This document shows, piece by piece, positions 1-10,020 of a stretch of DNA of 64,000 nt. Both the position numbers and the translations under genes were made by a program. Positions within the stretch are counted from its first letter, which is position 1. Each line of letters opens with the position of its first letter. Location: positions 62,001 through 126,000 of the forward strand of contig NZ_MSYM01000005.1 in assembly GCF_001938565.1 (NCBI RefSeq). The letters are read 5' to 3'. Below the pieces are notes generated by a model. It did not search any database. It was not told the origin of the DNA and saw nothing but the letters and a program-made list of their open reading frames with translations. This stretch comes from Rhodoferax antarcticus ANT.BR. Lineage in GTDB: Bacteria > Pseudomonadota > Gammaproteobacteria > Burkholderiales > Burkholderiaceae_C.

Positions 1-1249
1 GCTTGCGCAAAAAAGCCGGGATCTCAAAGTCATCCATGCCGCCGCTGGACAGCGCGTCGACCTTGGCAGCGGCCGTGGTGCGGTCACGGGTACGCCAAAC
101 GCTGGGAGTGGACATGGCGCCGTAGTCGGGCTGACTGCGGCCCAAAGTGGCATTGCTCATCATGCCGGTGACCTGGTTGGCGTTGAGCGGGGTGTCGAGC
201 GTGGGAATATTGAACGGCACGTCATGGGTCCCGGTGCGCAACTGCACTTGCTGCTGCGGCGGGGCCACCACCAGCTTTGGGCGGGCACCCTGGCGGCTCA
301 ACCCGGTAGCCACCACTGTGACCCGAATTTGATCGCCCAAGTTGTCGTCGTAGGCAGTACCGTAAATCACATGCGCATCTGGCGAGGCGTAGGCGCGGAT
401 GGTGTTCATAGCCAGTTTGGATTCAGACAGCTTCAAAGAACCCTTGGCGGCAGATATCAACACCAGCACCCCTTTGGCGCCTGACAGGTCAATGCCCTCG
501 AGCAGTGGGCAAGCCACGGCGTGCTCGGCGGCAATGCGGGCGCGATCCGGGCCCGCGGCAAGCGCCGTGCCCATCATGGCCTTGCCGGGTTCACCCATCA
601 CGGTGCGCACGTCTTCAAAGTCGACGTTCACATGACCTGGGACATTGATGATTTCGGCAATGCCGCCAACCGCGTTTTTCAGCACATCGTTGGCATGGGC
701 AAAGGCTTCGTCCTGCGTGGCATCGTCGCCCATCACTTCGAGCAGCTTTTCGTTCAACACGACGATCAACGAATCCACATTGGCTTCCAGCTCGGCCATG
801 CCGTTGTCGGCGTTGGCCATGCGGCGTGGGCCCTCAAACTCGAACGGCTTGGTGACCACGCCCACGGTCAGGATACCCATTTCACGCGCTACGCGGGCAA
901 TCACCGGGGCTGCGCCCGTACCGGTGCCACCGCCCATACCGGCGGTGATAAACAGCATGTGTGCGCCTTGAATGGCTTCGCGAATGTGCTCAATGGCCAA
1001 TTCGGCTGCGTCACGTGCCTTGTCGGGCTTGCTGCCGGCGCCCAGGCCAGTGTTGCCGAGTTGGATGACGCGGTGCGCGTCGCTGGTGGACAGTGCCTGC
1101 GCGTCGGTATTGGCGCAGATGAATTCCACACCTTGCACGGCGCTGGCAATCATGTGCGCCACAGCGTTGCCGCCGCCGCCGCCCACGCCAATCACTTTGA
1201 TCTGGGTGCCTTGGTTGAAGGCTTCTTCGTCGATGAGTTCAATGGTCAT
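1..1249 (-). CDS. ftsZ: Cell division GTPase FtsZ (3' end cut by window)
   Basis: Tubulin-family GTPase that polymerises into the Z-ring at the division site. I translated it directly from the complement: it opens with MTIELIDEEAF, has the nucleotide loop GVGGGGGNAV (about residues 21-30) and the tubulin signature GGGTGTG (106-112). The last visible residues are EIPAFLRK (409-416), part of the conserved C-terminal peptide that binds FtsA and ZipA, so only a few codons are missing beyond base 1. The start has a clear AGGAG upstream. It is the last gene of the dcw cluster and follows ftsA after a gap of about 147 bases, so it may also have its own promoter there. Confidence 0.97.
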   Translation of the reverse strand, partial: MTIELIDEEAFNQGTQIKVIGVGGGGGNAVAHMIASAVQGVEFICANTDAQALSTSDAHRVIQLGNTGLGAGSKPDKARDAAELAIEHIREAIQGAHMLFITAGMGGGTGTGAAPVIARVAREMGILTVGVVTKPFEFEGPRRMANADNGMAELEANVDSLIVVLNEKLLEVMGDDATQDEAFAHANDVLKNAVGGIAEIINVPGHVNVDFEDVRTVMGEPGKAMMGTALAAGPDRARIAAEHAVACPLLEGIDLSGAKGVLVLISAAKGSLKLSESKLAMNTIRAYASPDAHVIYGTAYDDNLGDQIRVTVVATGLSRQGARPKLVVAPPQQQVQLRTGTHDVPFNIPTLDTPLNANQVTGMMSNATLGRSQPDYGAMSTPSVWRTRDRTTAAAKVDALSSGGMDDFEIPAFLRK

Positions 1250-1304
1250 GGTGTGCTCCTTGGGGATGAATGGGTAAAAAATCTGAAAAAAATGGCGAGG
1301 AAAA

Positions 1305-1337
1305 TGTTGGTGGTGTTGGTGGTGGTGGTGGTGGGTC
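1305..1337. repeat. GGT-rich simple repeat in the ftsA-ftsZ gap
   Basis: A run of (GGT)n with GTT interruptions (ACC on the ftsZ-sense strand) lies in the ftsZ leader, about 55-90 bases upstream of the ftsZ start. The rest of the gap shows no gene. Length variation here could alter the leader, but nothing in the sequence proves a role. Confidence 0.6.
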
Positions 1338-1396
1338 TATGCACCGCCATCGTCCGGGTGGGCCTGCACGGCTGAGCCATCGTTGGTTTGTCATCG

Positions 1397-2626
1397 TTAA
1401 AAGTTCCCCACAAACCAGTCCTTGATGCCGCTGAAGGCGGTTTTCATAGAGCCGTTTTTCTGCGCTACCTTGAAACCGCGCATGCGGGCCAGCCGCGCCT
1501 CTTCGAGCAGCCCCATCACCGTGGCGGCACGCGGCTGGGCCACCATGTCAGACAAGACGCCGGTGTATTTGGGGATGCCCCGGCGTACCGGTTTCAGGAA
1601 GATGTCTTCGCCCAGTTCGACCATGCCGGGCATGATGCAACTGCCGCCGGTGAGCACGATGCCGGAAGACAGCATTTCTTCAAAACCGGACTCGCGCATG
1701 ACCTGATGCACCAAGTTGAAAATTTCTTCGACGCGTGGCTCAATCACCCCGGCCAGCGCCTGACGGCTGAGCATGCGCGGGCCCCGGTCACCCAGGCCAG
1801 GCACTTCCACCTGCGCCTCGGGGTCGGCCAGCAGTTGTTTAGCCCAGCCGTTTTCGACCTTGATTTCTTCCGCGTCTTTGGTCGGCGTGCGCAACGCCAT
1901 GGCGATGTCACTAGTGATCAGGTCGCCAGCGATCGGAATCACGGCGGTGTGGCGAATCGCACCCCCAGTAAAAATAGCCAAATCCGTCGTACCCGCGCCA
2001 ATATCGACCAGGGCCACGCCCAGTTCACGCTCGTCTTCGGTCAGCACCGACTGGCTTGACGCCAGCGGGTTGAGCATGAGTTGCTCCACCTCCAGGCCGC
2101 AACGGCGCACACATTTGATGATGTTTTCAGCCGCACTTTGGGCACCGGTGACGATATGCACCTTGGCTTCCAGGCGGATGCCGCTCATGCCGATAGGCTC
2201 TCTCACGTCTTGCCCGTCGATGATGAACTCTTGCGGCTCCACCAGCAGCAGGCGCTGGTCGGTGCTGATGTTGATGGCCTTGGCGGTTTCCACCACCCGC
2301 GCCACATCGGCGGCGCTCACTTCACGGTCCTTGATGGCCACCATGCCGTGGGAATTGATGCCGCGGATGTGGCTACCGGTGATGCCGGTGTAAACCCGGG
2401 TGATCTTGCAATCAGCCATGAACTCGGCTTCTTTCAGCGCCCGCTGGATGCTTTGCACGGTGGCGTCAATGTTGACCACCACGCCGCGCTTCAGGCCGTT
2501 GCTGGGCGCCACACCCAGGCCGGCCAGTTTGAGGCTACCCCCGGGCATAACTTCGGCCACCACCACCATCACCTTGGCGGTACCGATGTCCAGCCCGACA
2601 ACTAAATCCTTGTACTCTTTTGCCAT
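1397..2626 (-). CDS. ftsA: Cell division protein FtsA
   Basis: Actin-like ATPase that tethers FtsZ filaments to the inner membrane and recruits later divisome proteins. The 409-residue length fits the family. The phosphate-1 motif GLDIGTAKV (about 11-19) and phosphate-2 motif DIGAGTTD (208-215) are present. The C-terminus GIKDWFVGNF matches the amphipathic membrane-targeting helix. It follows ftsQ by 21 bases in the dcw operon and precedes ftsZ, the usual order. The start MAKEYKDLVVGLDIG leaves no unexplained N-terminal extension. Confidence 0.97.
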   Translation of the reverse strand: MAKEYKDLVVGLDIGTAKVMVVVAEVMPGGSLKLAGLGVAPSNGLKRGVVVNIDATVQSIQRALKEAEFMADCKITRVYTGITGSHIRGINSHGMVAIKDREVSAADVARVVETAKAINISTDQRLLLVEPQEFIIDGQDVREPIGMSGIRLEAKVHIVTGAQSAAENIIKCVRRCGLEVEQLMLNPLASSQSVLTEDERELGVALVDIGAGTTDLAIFTGGAIRHTAVIPIAGDLITSDIAMALRTPTKDAEEIKVENGWAKQLLADPEAQVEVPGLGDRGPRMLSRQALAGVIEPRVEEIFNLVHQVMRESGFEEMLSSGIVLTGGSCIMPGMVELGEDIFLKPVRRGIPKYTGVLSDMVAQPRAATVMGLLEEARLARMRGFKVAQKNGSMKTAFSGIKDWFVGNF

Positions 2627-2647
2627 GATGTCACCTGTTGCCTTGCA

Positions 2648-3436
2648 TTACTGTTTTTTGATGTCTGTGCTGTCGAGCGTGGTGACGCCCTCCAGGCGAA
2701 TCGCATAGCCGTCGGTGTGCCGCAAATCCACCGACGCCAGTTGCTCCGGCGTGCGCTGGTAACGCGCGGTCACCTGGGTGGCGGTCTTGGCGAAGCGATC
2801 CAGCCGCGCCAGCAGATCTGTCGCGCTGCCGCTGCCCAGTTCCACCAAGGTGCCGCTGTCGAGTTCGGCGTGCCAACCACCGCGTGGCGACAGTTCCAGC
2901 TGCTGTAGCGTCAGGTCCAGCGGGTCAAGTTGGGGCTGCAGGGTCTGGTACATCGCCAGCACCTGGGCAGACTGGTTGTCCGGGCCGTTCAGTCGCGGCA
3001 GGTTATCGTCATCGAGTTCGCCCACATTGGCCTCAAACACCTCACCAAAACTGTTGACCAGGTTGGACGACCCCTCAGGGCCCCAGAAAGCCACCGCCTG
3101 ATGCTCTTGCAGTTGCACCTTCAGGCGGTTCGGGAAGTCGCGCCGCACAATGGCTTGGCGCACCCAGGGCATGGTCTCGAACACCTTGCGCGCGGCGGTG
3201 ATGTCGAGCGTGAAGAAGGTACCTTGCAGGCGCGGCATCACGTTGGCGCGCAGGGTGATGGCGTTGTAATGCTGGACATCACCGGTCACGCTCACCCCTT
3301 GGATGGCAAATGCTGACAAGCGCGCAGCCCAGCCCAGCAACGCACCGAACCCCAGCAACAGCGTCGCTACCAACAGCAGCGAGGCGATGGCGTTCATCAA
3401 GCGAATATCCAGCGGCAGGGGCGTTTTTTGGCTCAT
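2648..3436 (-). CDS. ftsQ: Cell division protein FtsQ
   Basis: Bitopic divisome protein that binds FtsB and FtsL in the periplasm. With the chosen start ([13 protein letters not shown]) it has 262 residues, a short cytoplasmic tail, one transmembrane helix at about 14-36, then a POTRA domain (about 43-112) and the FtsQ beta domain. The reading frame stays open 45 bases further upstream, but the chosen ATG overlaps the ddlB stop as ATGA, which is the coupled junction seen elsewhere in this cluster. Confidence 0.95.
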   Translation of the reverse strand: MSQKTPLPLDIRLMNAIASLLLVATLLLGFGALLGWAARLSAFAIQGVSVTGDVQHYNAITLRANVMPRLQGTFFTLDITAARKVFETMPWVRQAIVRRDFPNRLKVQLQEHQAVAFWGPEGSSNLVNSFGEVFEANVGELDDDNLPRLNGPDNQSAQVLAMYQTLQPQLDPLDLTLQQLELSPRGGWHAELDSGTLVELGSGSATDLLARLDRFAKTATQVTARYQRTPEQLASVDLRHTDGYAIRLEGVTTLDSTDIKKQ

Positions 3437-4392
3437 GCTGCGGCGTAGTCCAGTGTGGCGGCTTGCAGAATTTGCAGGCACAGCGCGGCGTAACTGATGC
3501 CTGCGGCCTTGGCCGACATGGGCACCAGCGAATGGCTGGTCATGCCCGGCGAGGTGTTGATCTCCAGCAGGTACGGCTTACGGCTGGCGGCGTCAATCAT
3601 CACGTCAGCGCGCGCCCAGCCACGGCACTGCAAGCTGTTGTAGGCCTTCAGCGCCAGCGCTTGAATGGCGGCTTCTTCACCCTCGGGCAGCCCGCAGGGC
3701 ACCAGATACTGGGTGGTGTTGGTGAAGTATTTGTTCTGGTAGTCGTAGTTGCCGTCGGGCGCGACGATACGGATCACCGGCAAGGCCCGCGCCAGCGCAC
3801 CGCTGCCCAGCACGGGAATAGTCACCTCGTCACCACTGACAAACTGCTCACACAGCACCTCATCGTCCATGCCAACGGCCAGCGCATAGGCACCTGCGCA
3901 TTGGCCAGCGGCGGTCACTTTGGTCAAGCCCAGGGTGGAGCCCTCACGTGCCGGTTTGACGATCATTGGCTGACCGGGTTGGGCCAGCTCGGCATAGGCC
4001 ACCAGGGTCGCCTCGGCGCTGGTCACCTTGCGCCAGGCGGGGGTCGGCAAGCCGTCGGCCAGCCACAGGCGCTTGGTCATGATTTTGTCGATGGCCATGC
4101 TGGAGGCCATCACACCTGGGCCGGTGTAGGCAATGCCGAGCAGTTCGAGCGCGCCCTGCACTGTGCCATCTTCACCAAATCGGCCATGCAAGGCAATGAA
4201 GCAGCGGGTAAAGCCGTCTTTTTTCAGCTCGCTCAAGTCGCGCTGGCTGGGGTCAAACGTATGGGCATTTACCCCCAGCGATTGCAGCGCCTGCAGCACG
4301 CCGGCGCCAGACATCAGCGACACCTCACGCTCGCCCGACTGGCCGCCCATGAGCACGGCCACCTTGTCAGAATATATGTCAAATCGGCTCAT
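3433..4392 (-). CDS. ddlB: D-alanine--D-alanine ligase
   Basis: ATP-grasp ligase that makes D-Ala-D-Ala for the peptidoglycan stem peptide. The 319 residues include the N-terminal [14 protein letters not shown] substrate motif (about 16-29), an ATP-grasp core, and the C-terminal EINTSPGMT motif with metal-binding Glu/Asn. It sits between murC (5-base gap) and ftsQ (4-base overlap), the usual dcw position of ddlB. Confidence 0.96.
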   Translation of the reverse strand: MSRFDIYSDKVAVLMGGQSGEREVSLMSGAGVLQALQSLGVNAHTFDPSQRDLSELKKDGFTRCFIALHGRFGEDGTVQGALELLGIAYTGPGVMASSMAIDKIMTKRLWLADGLPTPAWRKVTSAEATLVAYAELAQPGQPMIVKPAREGSTLGLTKVTAAGQCAGAYALAVGMDDEVLCEQFVSGDEVTIPVLGSGALARALPVIRIVAPDGNYDYQNKYFTNTTQYLVPCGLPEGEEAAIQALALKAYNSLQCRGWARADVMIDAASRKPYLLEINTSPGMTSHSLVPMSAKAAGISYAALCLQILQAATLDYAAA

Positions 4393-4397
4393 AACCC

Positions 4398-5822
4398 TTA
4401 TGTCTCCTGCGGTAGTAGCTCTTTTTTAGAGAGCAAATCAACCACCTTGGCACTCACCGCACCAATCGAGCCCGCGCCCATACACAGCACCACATCACCA
4501 CCTTGGGCGATGTCGACGATGCTTTGCGCCATGTCGGAAATCTGATCGACAAACACCGGTTCGATCTTGCCGGCCACGCGTAGCGCACGCGCCAAACTGC
4601 GGCCATCTGCCGCCACGATGGGCGTCTCACCAGCGGCATACACCTCGGTTAGCAGCACCGCGTCGGCCTGGGCGATGACTTTCACAAAGTCGTCAAAACA
4701 GTCGCGGGTGCGGGTGAAACGGTGCGGCTGAAAGGCCAGCAACAGCCGCCTGCCAGGGAAAGCGCCGCGTGCCGCTGCCAGGGTGGCGGCCATCTCGATG
4801 GGGTGGTGGCCATAGTCGTCCACCAGCGTGAAGCTGCCGCCAGTGGCTGCGGGCAGCTCGCCGTAATTCTGAAAGCGCCTCCCGACGCCTTTGAAACCGG
4901 CCAGGGCACGCAGCACCGCATCGTCGGACACGCTCAGCTCCAGCGCTACGGCGATGGCTGAGAGCGCGTTAAGAACGTTATGCCGGCCCGGCAGATTCAA
5001 CACCACGGCCAGATCCGCCAGCACCATGCCGTTGCGCCGTTGCACGGTAAACAGCATCTGACCATCCAGCGCGCGCACGTCCACCGCGCGCACTTCCGCA
5101 CCTTCTTCAAAGCCGTAACTGGTGATCGGGCAGGTGACTTGCGGCACGATGGAGCGCACCGCCGCATCGTCGGTGCACAGAATGGCGGTGCCGTAAAACG
5201 GCATGCGGTGCAGGAAGTCGACAAACGCTTTCTTCAGGTTCTCAAAGTTATGGCCATAGGTTTCCATGTGGTCGGCGTCGATATTCGTCACTACCGCCAT
5301 CACCGGTAATAGGTTCAGGAACGACGCATCAGACTCGTCAGCCTCCACCACGATGTGGTCACCCTGCCCCAGACGGGCATTAGCACCGGCGCTGGTGAGC
5401 CGCCCGCCAATGACAAAAGTCGGGTCCAGCCCGGCCTCGGCCAACACACTGGCGACCAGACTGGTGGTGGTGGTCTTGCCGTGGGTACCGGCAATGGCAA
5501 TGCCTTTTTTCAGGCGCATCAGCTCGGCCAGCATCAGCGCGCGCGGCACCACTGGAATGCGGCTGTGGCGTGCCGCCAGCACCTCGGGGTTATCCGCCTG
5601 CACCGCGGTCGAGGTGACCACCGCATCGGCGCCAGCCACATGGCTGGCCGCGTGACCAATGTGCGTCTGGATGCCCAGGCCCGCCAAGCGCTGCAGCGTG
5701 GCGCTGTCAGACAGGTCAGAGCCGGAGATGGTGTAGCCCAGATTGAACAAGATCTCGGCAATGCCGGACATGCCTACACCGCCGATACCGACAAAGTGAA
5801 TGTGGCGAATGGCGTGTTTCAT
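4398..5822 (-). CDS. murC: UDP-N-acetylmuramate--L-alanine ligase
   Basis: First cytoplasmic amino-acid-adding Mur ligase: joins L-Ala to UDP-MurNAc with ATP. The 474 residues show the Rossmann motif [11 protein letters not shown] (12-22), the Mur P-loop GTHGKTTT (112-119), the central DDYGHHP motif and [10 protein letters not shown] in domain 3, all characteristic of MurC. Its start overlaps the murG stop by four bases (ATGA). Confidence 0.97.
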   Translation of the reverse strand: MKHAIRHIHFVGIGGVGMSGIAEILFNLGYTISGSDLSDSATLQRLAGLGIQTHIGHAASHVAGADAVVTSTAVQADNPEVLAARHSRIPVVPRALMLAELMRLKKGIAIAGTHGKTTTTSLVASVLAEAGLDPTFVIGGRLTSAGANARLGQGDHIVVEADESDASFLNLLPVMAVVTNIDADHMETYGHNFENLKKAFVDFLHRMPFYGTAILCTDDAAVRSIVPQVTCPITSYGFEEGAEVRAVDVRALDGQMLFTVQRRNGMVLADLAVVLNLPGRHNVLNALSAIAVALELSVSDDAVLRALAGFKGVGRRFQNYGELPAATGGSFTLVDDYGHHPIEMAATLAAARGAFPGRRLLLAFQPHRFTRTRDCFDDFVKVIAQADAVLLTEVYAAGETPIVAADGRSLARALRVAGKIEPVFVDQISDMAQSIVDIAQGGDVVLCMGAGSIGAVSAKVVDLLSKKELLPQET

Positions 5823-6895
5823 TGGGTCAACTCCTCACACGCACTGACCATATATTGCGTTGCTTCGATTTTTTGCATCTTTTTGGCCTCTAGCCCTTTA
5901 TTCATAAGCGCGGAGCGCTCCATTTTTGAAAGCATGTCGGCCAGACTTTGAGCGCTCAGATCGCGCTGGGGCACCAGCCAGCCCGCGCCCTGATCGACCA
6001 GAAAACTGGCGTTGGTCGTTTGGTGGTCGTCCACCGCCGAGGGAAGCGGCACAAACAGCGCCGCCGCCCCCACCGCCGCGATTTCCGTCACGGTGCTGGC
6101 CCCGGCGCGGCAGATGATCAGATCAGCATCGGCAAAGGCCTGAGCGGTGTTGTCGATGAAGGGCGTCAGCTCGGCCACCACGCCAGCCTGTGCGTAGTTG
6201 GCGCGCAAGGCGTCAATCTGTTTGGCACCGCTTTGATGGATCACTGTCGGGCGCTGATCAGCAGGCAGCAAAGCCAGCGCTTGCGGCACGATCTCATTCA
6301 AGGCTTTGGCACCCAGGCTGCCACCCACCACCAGCAGCTTGAGCGGCCCGCTGCGCGCAGGAAAACGCTCTGCTGGCGCGGGCTGGCTCAAAAACGCAGC
6401 GCGTAACGGGTTTCCCACCCATTGGGCGCTCTTGATCACATTCGGAAACGCAATGAACACCCGATCTGCCACGCCGCAGAGCACCTTGTTCGCTAGGCCT
6501 GCCACCGAATTTTGTTCGTGCAGGATCAGCGGCTTGCCTAGCGCCACGGCCATCAAACCTGCGGGGAAGGTGATGTAGCCGCCCAGACCCACCACCACAT
6601 CGGGTTTGACGCGACGCAGCACCTGAATACTTTGCCAAAACGCCTTGAGAAGACGCAGCGGCAGCAGCGCCACCGTGATAAGACCCTTGCCACGCAAGCC
6701 ACCAAAGTCGATGGTCTCAAAGGGAAAACCTTGCGGCGGTACCAGCTGACTTTCCATGCTGGGCTGCCCCGGCTGGCCACGGCCACCGAGCCAGTGCACG
6801 CGCCAGCCCCGTTCGCGCAGCGCCTGCGCCACCGCCAGCCCCGGAAAGATATGACCGCCGGTGCCACCCGCCATGATCAGTGCGCACTTCGTCAT
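5819..6895 (-). CDS. murG: UDP-GlcNAc:lipid I GlcNAc transferase MurG
   Basis: Peripheral inner-membrane GT28 glycosyltransferase that converts lipid I to lipid II. The chosen start gives [14 protein letters not shown] and 358 residues, with [12 protein letters not shown] at 10-21, GGSLGA in the middle and the donor-binding region [16 protein letters not shown] strong AAGGAGG lies six or seven bases upstream of this ATG, inside the adjacent 86-bp repeat. The C-terminal region ([15 protein letters not shown]) is encoded by a copy of the dispersed repeat described separately, so the local protein sequence has been altered by a repeat insertion. Confidence 0.96.
   Translation of the reverse strand: MTKCALIMAGGTGGHIFPGLAVAQALRERGWRVHWLGGRGQPGQPSMESQLVPPQGFPFETIDFGGLRGKGLITVALLPLRLLKAFWQSIQVLRRVKPDVVVGLGGYITFPAGLMAVALGKPLILHEQNSVAGLANKVLCGVADRVFIAFPNVIKSAQWVGNPLRAAFLSQPAPAERFPARSGPLKLLVVGGSLGAKALNEIVPQALALLPADQRPTVIHQSGAKQIDALRANYAQAGVVAELTPFIDNTAQAFADADLIICRAGASTVTEIAAVGAAALFVPLPSAVDDHQTTNASFLVDQGAGWLVPQRDLSAQSLADMLSKMERSALMNKGLEAKKMQKIEATQYMVSACEELTQ
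5881..5933 (-). repeat. Dispersed palindromic repeat copy inside murG
   Basis: The minus strand carries GCGCTTAT, a few bases, then AAAGGGCTAGAGGCC. This is the same core as the intergenic copies near 34.1 and 60.6 kb. It is read in frame near the MurG C-terminus. Confidence 0.7.
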
Positions 6896-6981
6896 ACACG
6901 GCCTCCTTGCATGAGCCAGGCCGCACAAGCGCCCTGCCGCGCTGCGCGCTGGGTTCTATTTTGGTGAAACAGAACCCTCAT
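6892..6981 (-). CDS. Repeat-encoded 29-aa mini-ORF coupled to murG
   Basis: This 30-codon frame begins [11 protein letters not shown] and ends MQGGRV. Its ATG overlaps the stop of the preceding mini-ORF and its TGA overlaps the murG ATG, both as ATGA. It arises purely from the 86-bp duplication, so a functional peptide is unlikely. It could keep ribosomes moving from ftsW to murG. Confidence 0.3.
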   Translation of the reverse strand: MRVLFHQNRTQRAARQGACAAWLMQGGRV

Positions 6982-7067
6982 ACACGGCCTGCTTGCATGA
7001 GCCAGGCCGCACAAGCGCCCTGCCGCGCTGCGCGCTGGGTTCTATTTTGGTGAAACAGAACCCTCAT
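6978..7067 (-). CDS. Repeat-encoded 29-aa mini-ORF coupled to ftsW
   Basis: Near-identical to the next mini-ORF (ends MQAGRV). Its ATG overlaps the ftsW TGA and its own TGA overlaps the start of the second mini-ORF, giving an unbroken ATGA chain ftsW, mini-ORF, mini-ORF, murG. No homology is recognised. The start has only the weak AGCAGG upstream. Confidence 0.3.
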   Translation of the reverse strand: MRVLFHQNRTQRAARQGACAAWLMQAGRV

Positions 7068-8338
7068 ACACGGCCTGCTTGCATGAGGGTTCTGTTTTCC
7101 TGATCCACCTTGAGCACCACGGCGATGGCGATGAGGTTGATCAGTATGGCGGAGCCGCCGTAACTCATCAGCGGCAGGGTTAAGCCCTTGGTGGGCAGCG
7201 CGCCGAGGTTCACACCCATGTTGATGAAAGCCTGAAAGCCCATCCACACCGCCACACCCTGCGCCACCAGCCCGGCAAACACCCGGTCCAGCGCAATCGC
7301 CTGGCGGCCGATATACATCATGCGCCGCACCATCCACAAAAACAGACCAATCACCAACACCACCCCGACCAAGCCAAACTCTTCACCAATCACCGCGAAC
7401 AAAAAGTCGGTGTGTGCTTCGGGCAGCCAGTTGAGCTTTTCGACACTGCCCCCCAAGCCCACGCCAAAAATCTCGCCACGCCCGATGGCAATCAGCGAAT
7501 GGGTGAGTTGGTAGCCCTTGGCCAGCGCATTTTCCGCGCTCCAGGGATCGAGGTACGCAAAAATCCGCTCCCGGCGGAACTCGCTGGTGGCGATCATGGT
7601 GCCGAAGGCCACCAACAGCACCGCCACGATCAGGAAGAACATGCGGGCATTTACCCCACCCAGGAACAGGATGCCCATGGCAATCACCGCAATCACCAAA
7701 AACGCACCCATGTCCGGCTCGGCCAGCAACAGCACGCCCACCACCGCCACCGCCACACTCATGGGCAGCACCGCGCGCAAGAAGCGCTCTTTCACGTCCA
7801 TCTTGCGCACCATGTAGTTGGCGGCGTACAGCAGCACGGTGAATTTGACCAGTTCGGACGGCTGAAAACTCAGCGGGCCCAGGCTGATCCAGCGGCGTGC
7901 GCCATAGACTTTTTTACCCACACCGGGCACCAGCACCAGCGCCAGCAACACCAGAGACGCCACAAACAGCCACGGCGCCAATTTTTCCCAGGTGGCCAGC
8001 GGTATCTGGAAAGCCAGCAAGGCGCCGGTGAAGGCAATCATCAGCCACAGGCTGTGACGCAGCAAAAAATAGGTCGGTGTGTATTGGGCAAAACGCGGGT
8101 TCTCCGGCAGCGCGATGGAGGCGGAATAAACCATCACCAGACCCCACAGCAGCAGCGCCACCGTGACCCACAACAGCGGCTGGTCAAAGCCTTGCGCGCG
8201 CATCGGTGCGGTGCCGGTTGAGGCCAGCCGGGTAGCGCCCAGGCGCACCGGCAACACATCGCCGTCAGGCGTGGCGAACGCGCCGGCGCCCGTCCACTGG
8301 CGCAGGCGCTGGCCGAAGGGAATGCGAGCGCTGCTCAT
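7064..8338 (-). CDS. ftsW: Septal peptidoglycan polymerase FtsW
   Basis: SEDS-family polytopic glycosyltransferase that polymerises lipid II at the septum with FtsI. The 424 residues begin with a cytoplasmic tail of about 45 residues followed by about ten hydrophobic segments. SEDS landmarks are visible, including a PEDS-like stretch ([18 protein letters not shown]) and the C-terminal [13 protein letters not shown]. The final residues LMQAGRV lie in the start of the 86-bp repeat. It overlaps murD by four bases. Confidence 0.96.
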   Translation of the reverse strand: MSSARIPFGQRLRQWTGAGAFATPDGDVLPVRLGATRLASTGTAPMRAQGFDQPLLWVTVALLLWGLVMVYSASIALPENPRFAQYTPTYFLLRHSLWLMIAFTGALLAFQIPLATWEKLAPWLFVASLVLLALVLVPGVGKKVYGARRWISLGPLSFQPSELVKFTVLLYAANYMVRKMDVKERFLRAVLPMSVAVAVVGVLLLAEPDMGAFLVIAVIAMGILFLGGVNARMFFLIVAVLLVAFGTMIATSEFRRERIFAYLDPWSAENALAKGYQLTHSLIAIGRGEIFGVGLGGSVEKLNWLPEAHTDFLFAVIGEEFGLVGVVLVIGLFLWMVRRMMYIGRQAIALDRVFAGLVAQGVAVWMGFQAFINMGVNLGALPTKGLTLPLMSYGGSAILINLIAIAVVLKVDQENRTLMQAGRV

Positions 8339-9933
8339 GCCTGCCCCTCCAGCATCACACCGGCATCCAGGGCCAGCTCGGTCACCGCCTGCACAAACAC
8401 GCGGGCGCGGTGTTCGTAGTTGTCGAACATGTCAAAACTGGCGCAAGCGGGTGACATCAGCACCGCGTCGCCTGGCTGAGCCTGTCCGCTGGCTTGGCGC
8501 ACAGCGTCAGCCATCGAGGTGGCATCCAGCACAGGGATGCCGGTGTCTTGAAGCGCAGCCCGGATCAAGGGTGCGTCACGCCCGATCAGCACCACCGTGC
8601 GCACGCACCGGCGCACCGGGTCAGCCAGCGGCGAAAAGTCTTGCCCCTTGCCCTCGCCGCCCAGAATTGCCACCACCTTGCGGTCAGCCCCCAGACCCAG
8701 CAGCGCGGCCACCGTGGCGCCCACATTCGTGCCTTTGCTGTCGTCGAAATATTCCACCGCGTTCACCGTACCAATCGGCTGCACGCGGTGCGGCTCGCCG
8801 GTGTACTCGCGCAGGCCAAAGAGCATGGGCGCTAGCGCGCAGCCCGCGCTACTTGCCAGCGCCAAGGCCGCCAAGGCATTGGTGGCGTTGTGGCGGCCAC
8901 GAATGCGCAGCGCGTCGGCAGGCATCAACCGCTGGAAAAACAGTTCTTCAGCGGCTTCGTTGCGCTTGCGTTTGGTCTCGTCAGCGTCCAGGGCGCGCAC
9001 CAGCCAGGTCATGCCGTTGATGGTCTCGATCCCAAAGTCGCCCGGGCGCTGCGGCATATCGCCACCAAACAAAATGCAAGCGCGCTGCTGGGGCTTTTGG
9101 CCCTTGATCTTCACGGGTGATTTCGTGGCCCCCGCACTTGCCATTGCATGTGCTGCGCTGCCCCCCGAGGGGGTCTTCGCGCCTAAGGGCGGCTTGTCGG
9201 CGCTCAACATCCGCATGACTTCTTCGTCTTCACGGTTGAGCACCATCAGAGCGGTTTTACCAAAGATGTTGCTCTTGGCTTGGGCGTAGGCGGCCATTGA
9301 GCCATGCCAGTCGAGATGGTCCTGGCTGATGTTCAGCGCCGCGGCGGCAGTCGGCTCGAAGCTGGTTTCGCCATCCAACTGGAAGCTCGAAAGCTCCAGC
9401 ACCCAGACGTCCGGCAGGCTGTTGGCATCCAGATGTTGGGCCAGGGTGTCGAGCAGTGTCGGGCCGATATTGCCGGCCATCGCCACACTTTTGCCAGCGC
9501 GCGCCAGCAGTTGCGCGGTCAGCGAGGTTACCGTTGTTTTACCGTTGGTGCCGGTGATGGCCAGCACGGCAGGCGTGTAACCACGCTCTAACTTTAACGC
9601 TGCCAAAGCTTGGGAATATAAGCCTAATTCGCCTGCAGCCCATATACCAATTGCCTGAGCAGCTTCAAAAACAGGAGCAACCTCAGCCGGACTCAAGCCG
9701 GGACTCTTGAACACCGCGCGCAGGTCGGTGCCCTGCACCATCGCAGCGTCAAAGGCGCCACCAATGAAGCGCGCGGCGGGAAGCTCGGACTGCAACCGGG
9801 CCAACTGCGGTGGGGCCAAACGCGTATCAGCCACCGTGACCCGCGCGCCAAAACGCGTGCACCAACGCGCCATCGCCAGGCCGGACGCACCCAGGCCCAG
9901 GATCAGCACGTGTTGGTCATGCAGGGTGTTCAT
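8335..9933 (-). CDS. murD: UDP-MurNAc-L-Ala--D-glutamate ligase
   Basis: Second Mur ligase, adding D-Glu. The start [18 protein letters not shown] places the Rossmann motif at the expected position and gives 532 residues, versus about 440 in E. coli. The P-loop GTNGKTT is at 128-134. The extra length is mainly an insertion at about 245-285, part of which (about 254-268) is encoded by one arm of a 37-bp inverted repeat. The frame also stays open upstream to 10017, but that extension is encoded by the other repeat arm and has no MurD similarity that I can see, so I prefer the shorter start although its ribosome binding site is weak. Confidence 0.94.
   Translation of the reverse strand: MNTLHDQHVLILGLGASGLAMARWCTRFGARVTVADTRLAPPQLARLQSELPAARFIGGAFDAAMVQGTDLRAVFKSPGLSPAEVAPVFEAAQAIGIWAAGELGLYSQALAALKLERGYTPAVLAITGTNGKTTVTSLTAQLLARAGKSVAMAGNIGPTLLDTLAQHLDANSLPDVWVLELSSFQLDGETSFEPTAAAALNISQDHLDWHGSMAAYAQAKSNIFGKTALMVLNREDEEVMRMLSADKPPLGAKTPSGGSAAHAMASAGATKSPVKIKGQKPQQRACILFGGDMPQRPGDFGIETINGMTWLVRALDADETKRKRNEAAEELFFQRLMPADALRIRGRHNATNALAALALASSAGCALAPMLFGLREYTGEPHRVQPIGTVNAVEYFDDSKGTNVGATVAALLGLGADRKVVAILGGEGKGQDFSPLADPVRRCVRTVVLIGRDAPLIRAALQDTGIPVLDATSMADAVRQASGQAQPGDAVLMSPACASFDMFDNYEHRARVFVQAVTELALDAGVMLEGQA
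9137..9173 (-). repeat. 37-bp inverted repeat arm inside murD
   Basis: Exact reverse complement of 9966-10002. It contains the GC palindrome GCCCCCCGAGGGGG preceded by GCATGTGCTGCGCT. It is read in frame within murD. Confidence 0.9.
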
Positions 9934-9965
9934 GTCGTCGCCGGGCTGCCCCAAGACGGCATGCG

Positions 9966-10002
9966 CCCCCTCGGGGGGCAGCGCAGCACATGCAATGGCA
10001 AG
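9966..10002 (+). repeat. 37-bp inverted repeat arm upstream of murD
   Basis: Second arm of the perfect inverted repeat, lying between the mraY stop and the chosen murD start. Its CCCCCTCGGGGGG core can form a hairpin on the mraY-murD mRNA. Confidence 0.9.
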
Positions 10003-10020
10003 CGTTGGGGTGGCCATCTG

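Larger units (their letters stand above)
6892..7084. repeat. 86-bp tandem repeat at the ftsW-murG junction
   Basis: Two full 86-bp units (6893-6978 and 6979-7064) plus the start of a third. The two units differ at one base that I could see: 6905 is C, whereas 6991 is G. Each unit holds an inverted repeat, GGGTTCT...AGAACCC on the coding strand. On the coding strand the unit nearest murG reads AAGGAGG (a good ribosome binding site) where the others read AAGCAGG. Each unit ends in GTATGA, giving the stop of one frame and the start of the next. Confidence 0.93.

Noticed and set aside
9934..10017. N-terminal extension of MurD starting at 10017
   Set aside because: The extra 28 residues are mostly encoded by a repeat arm and precede the normal MurD N-terminus.
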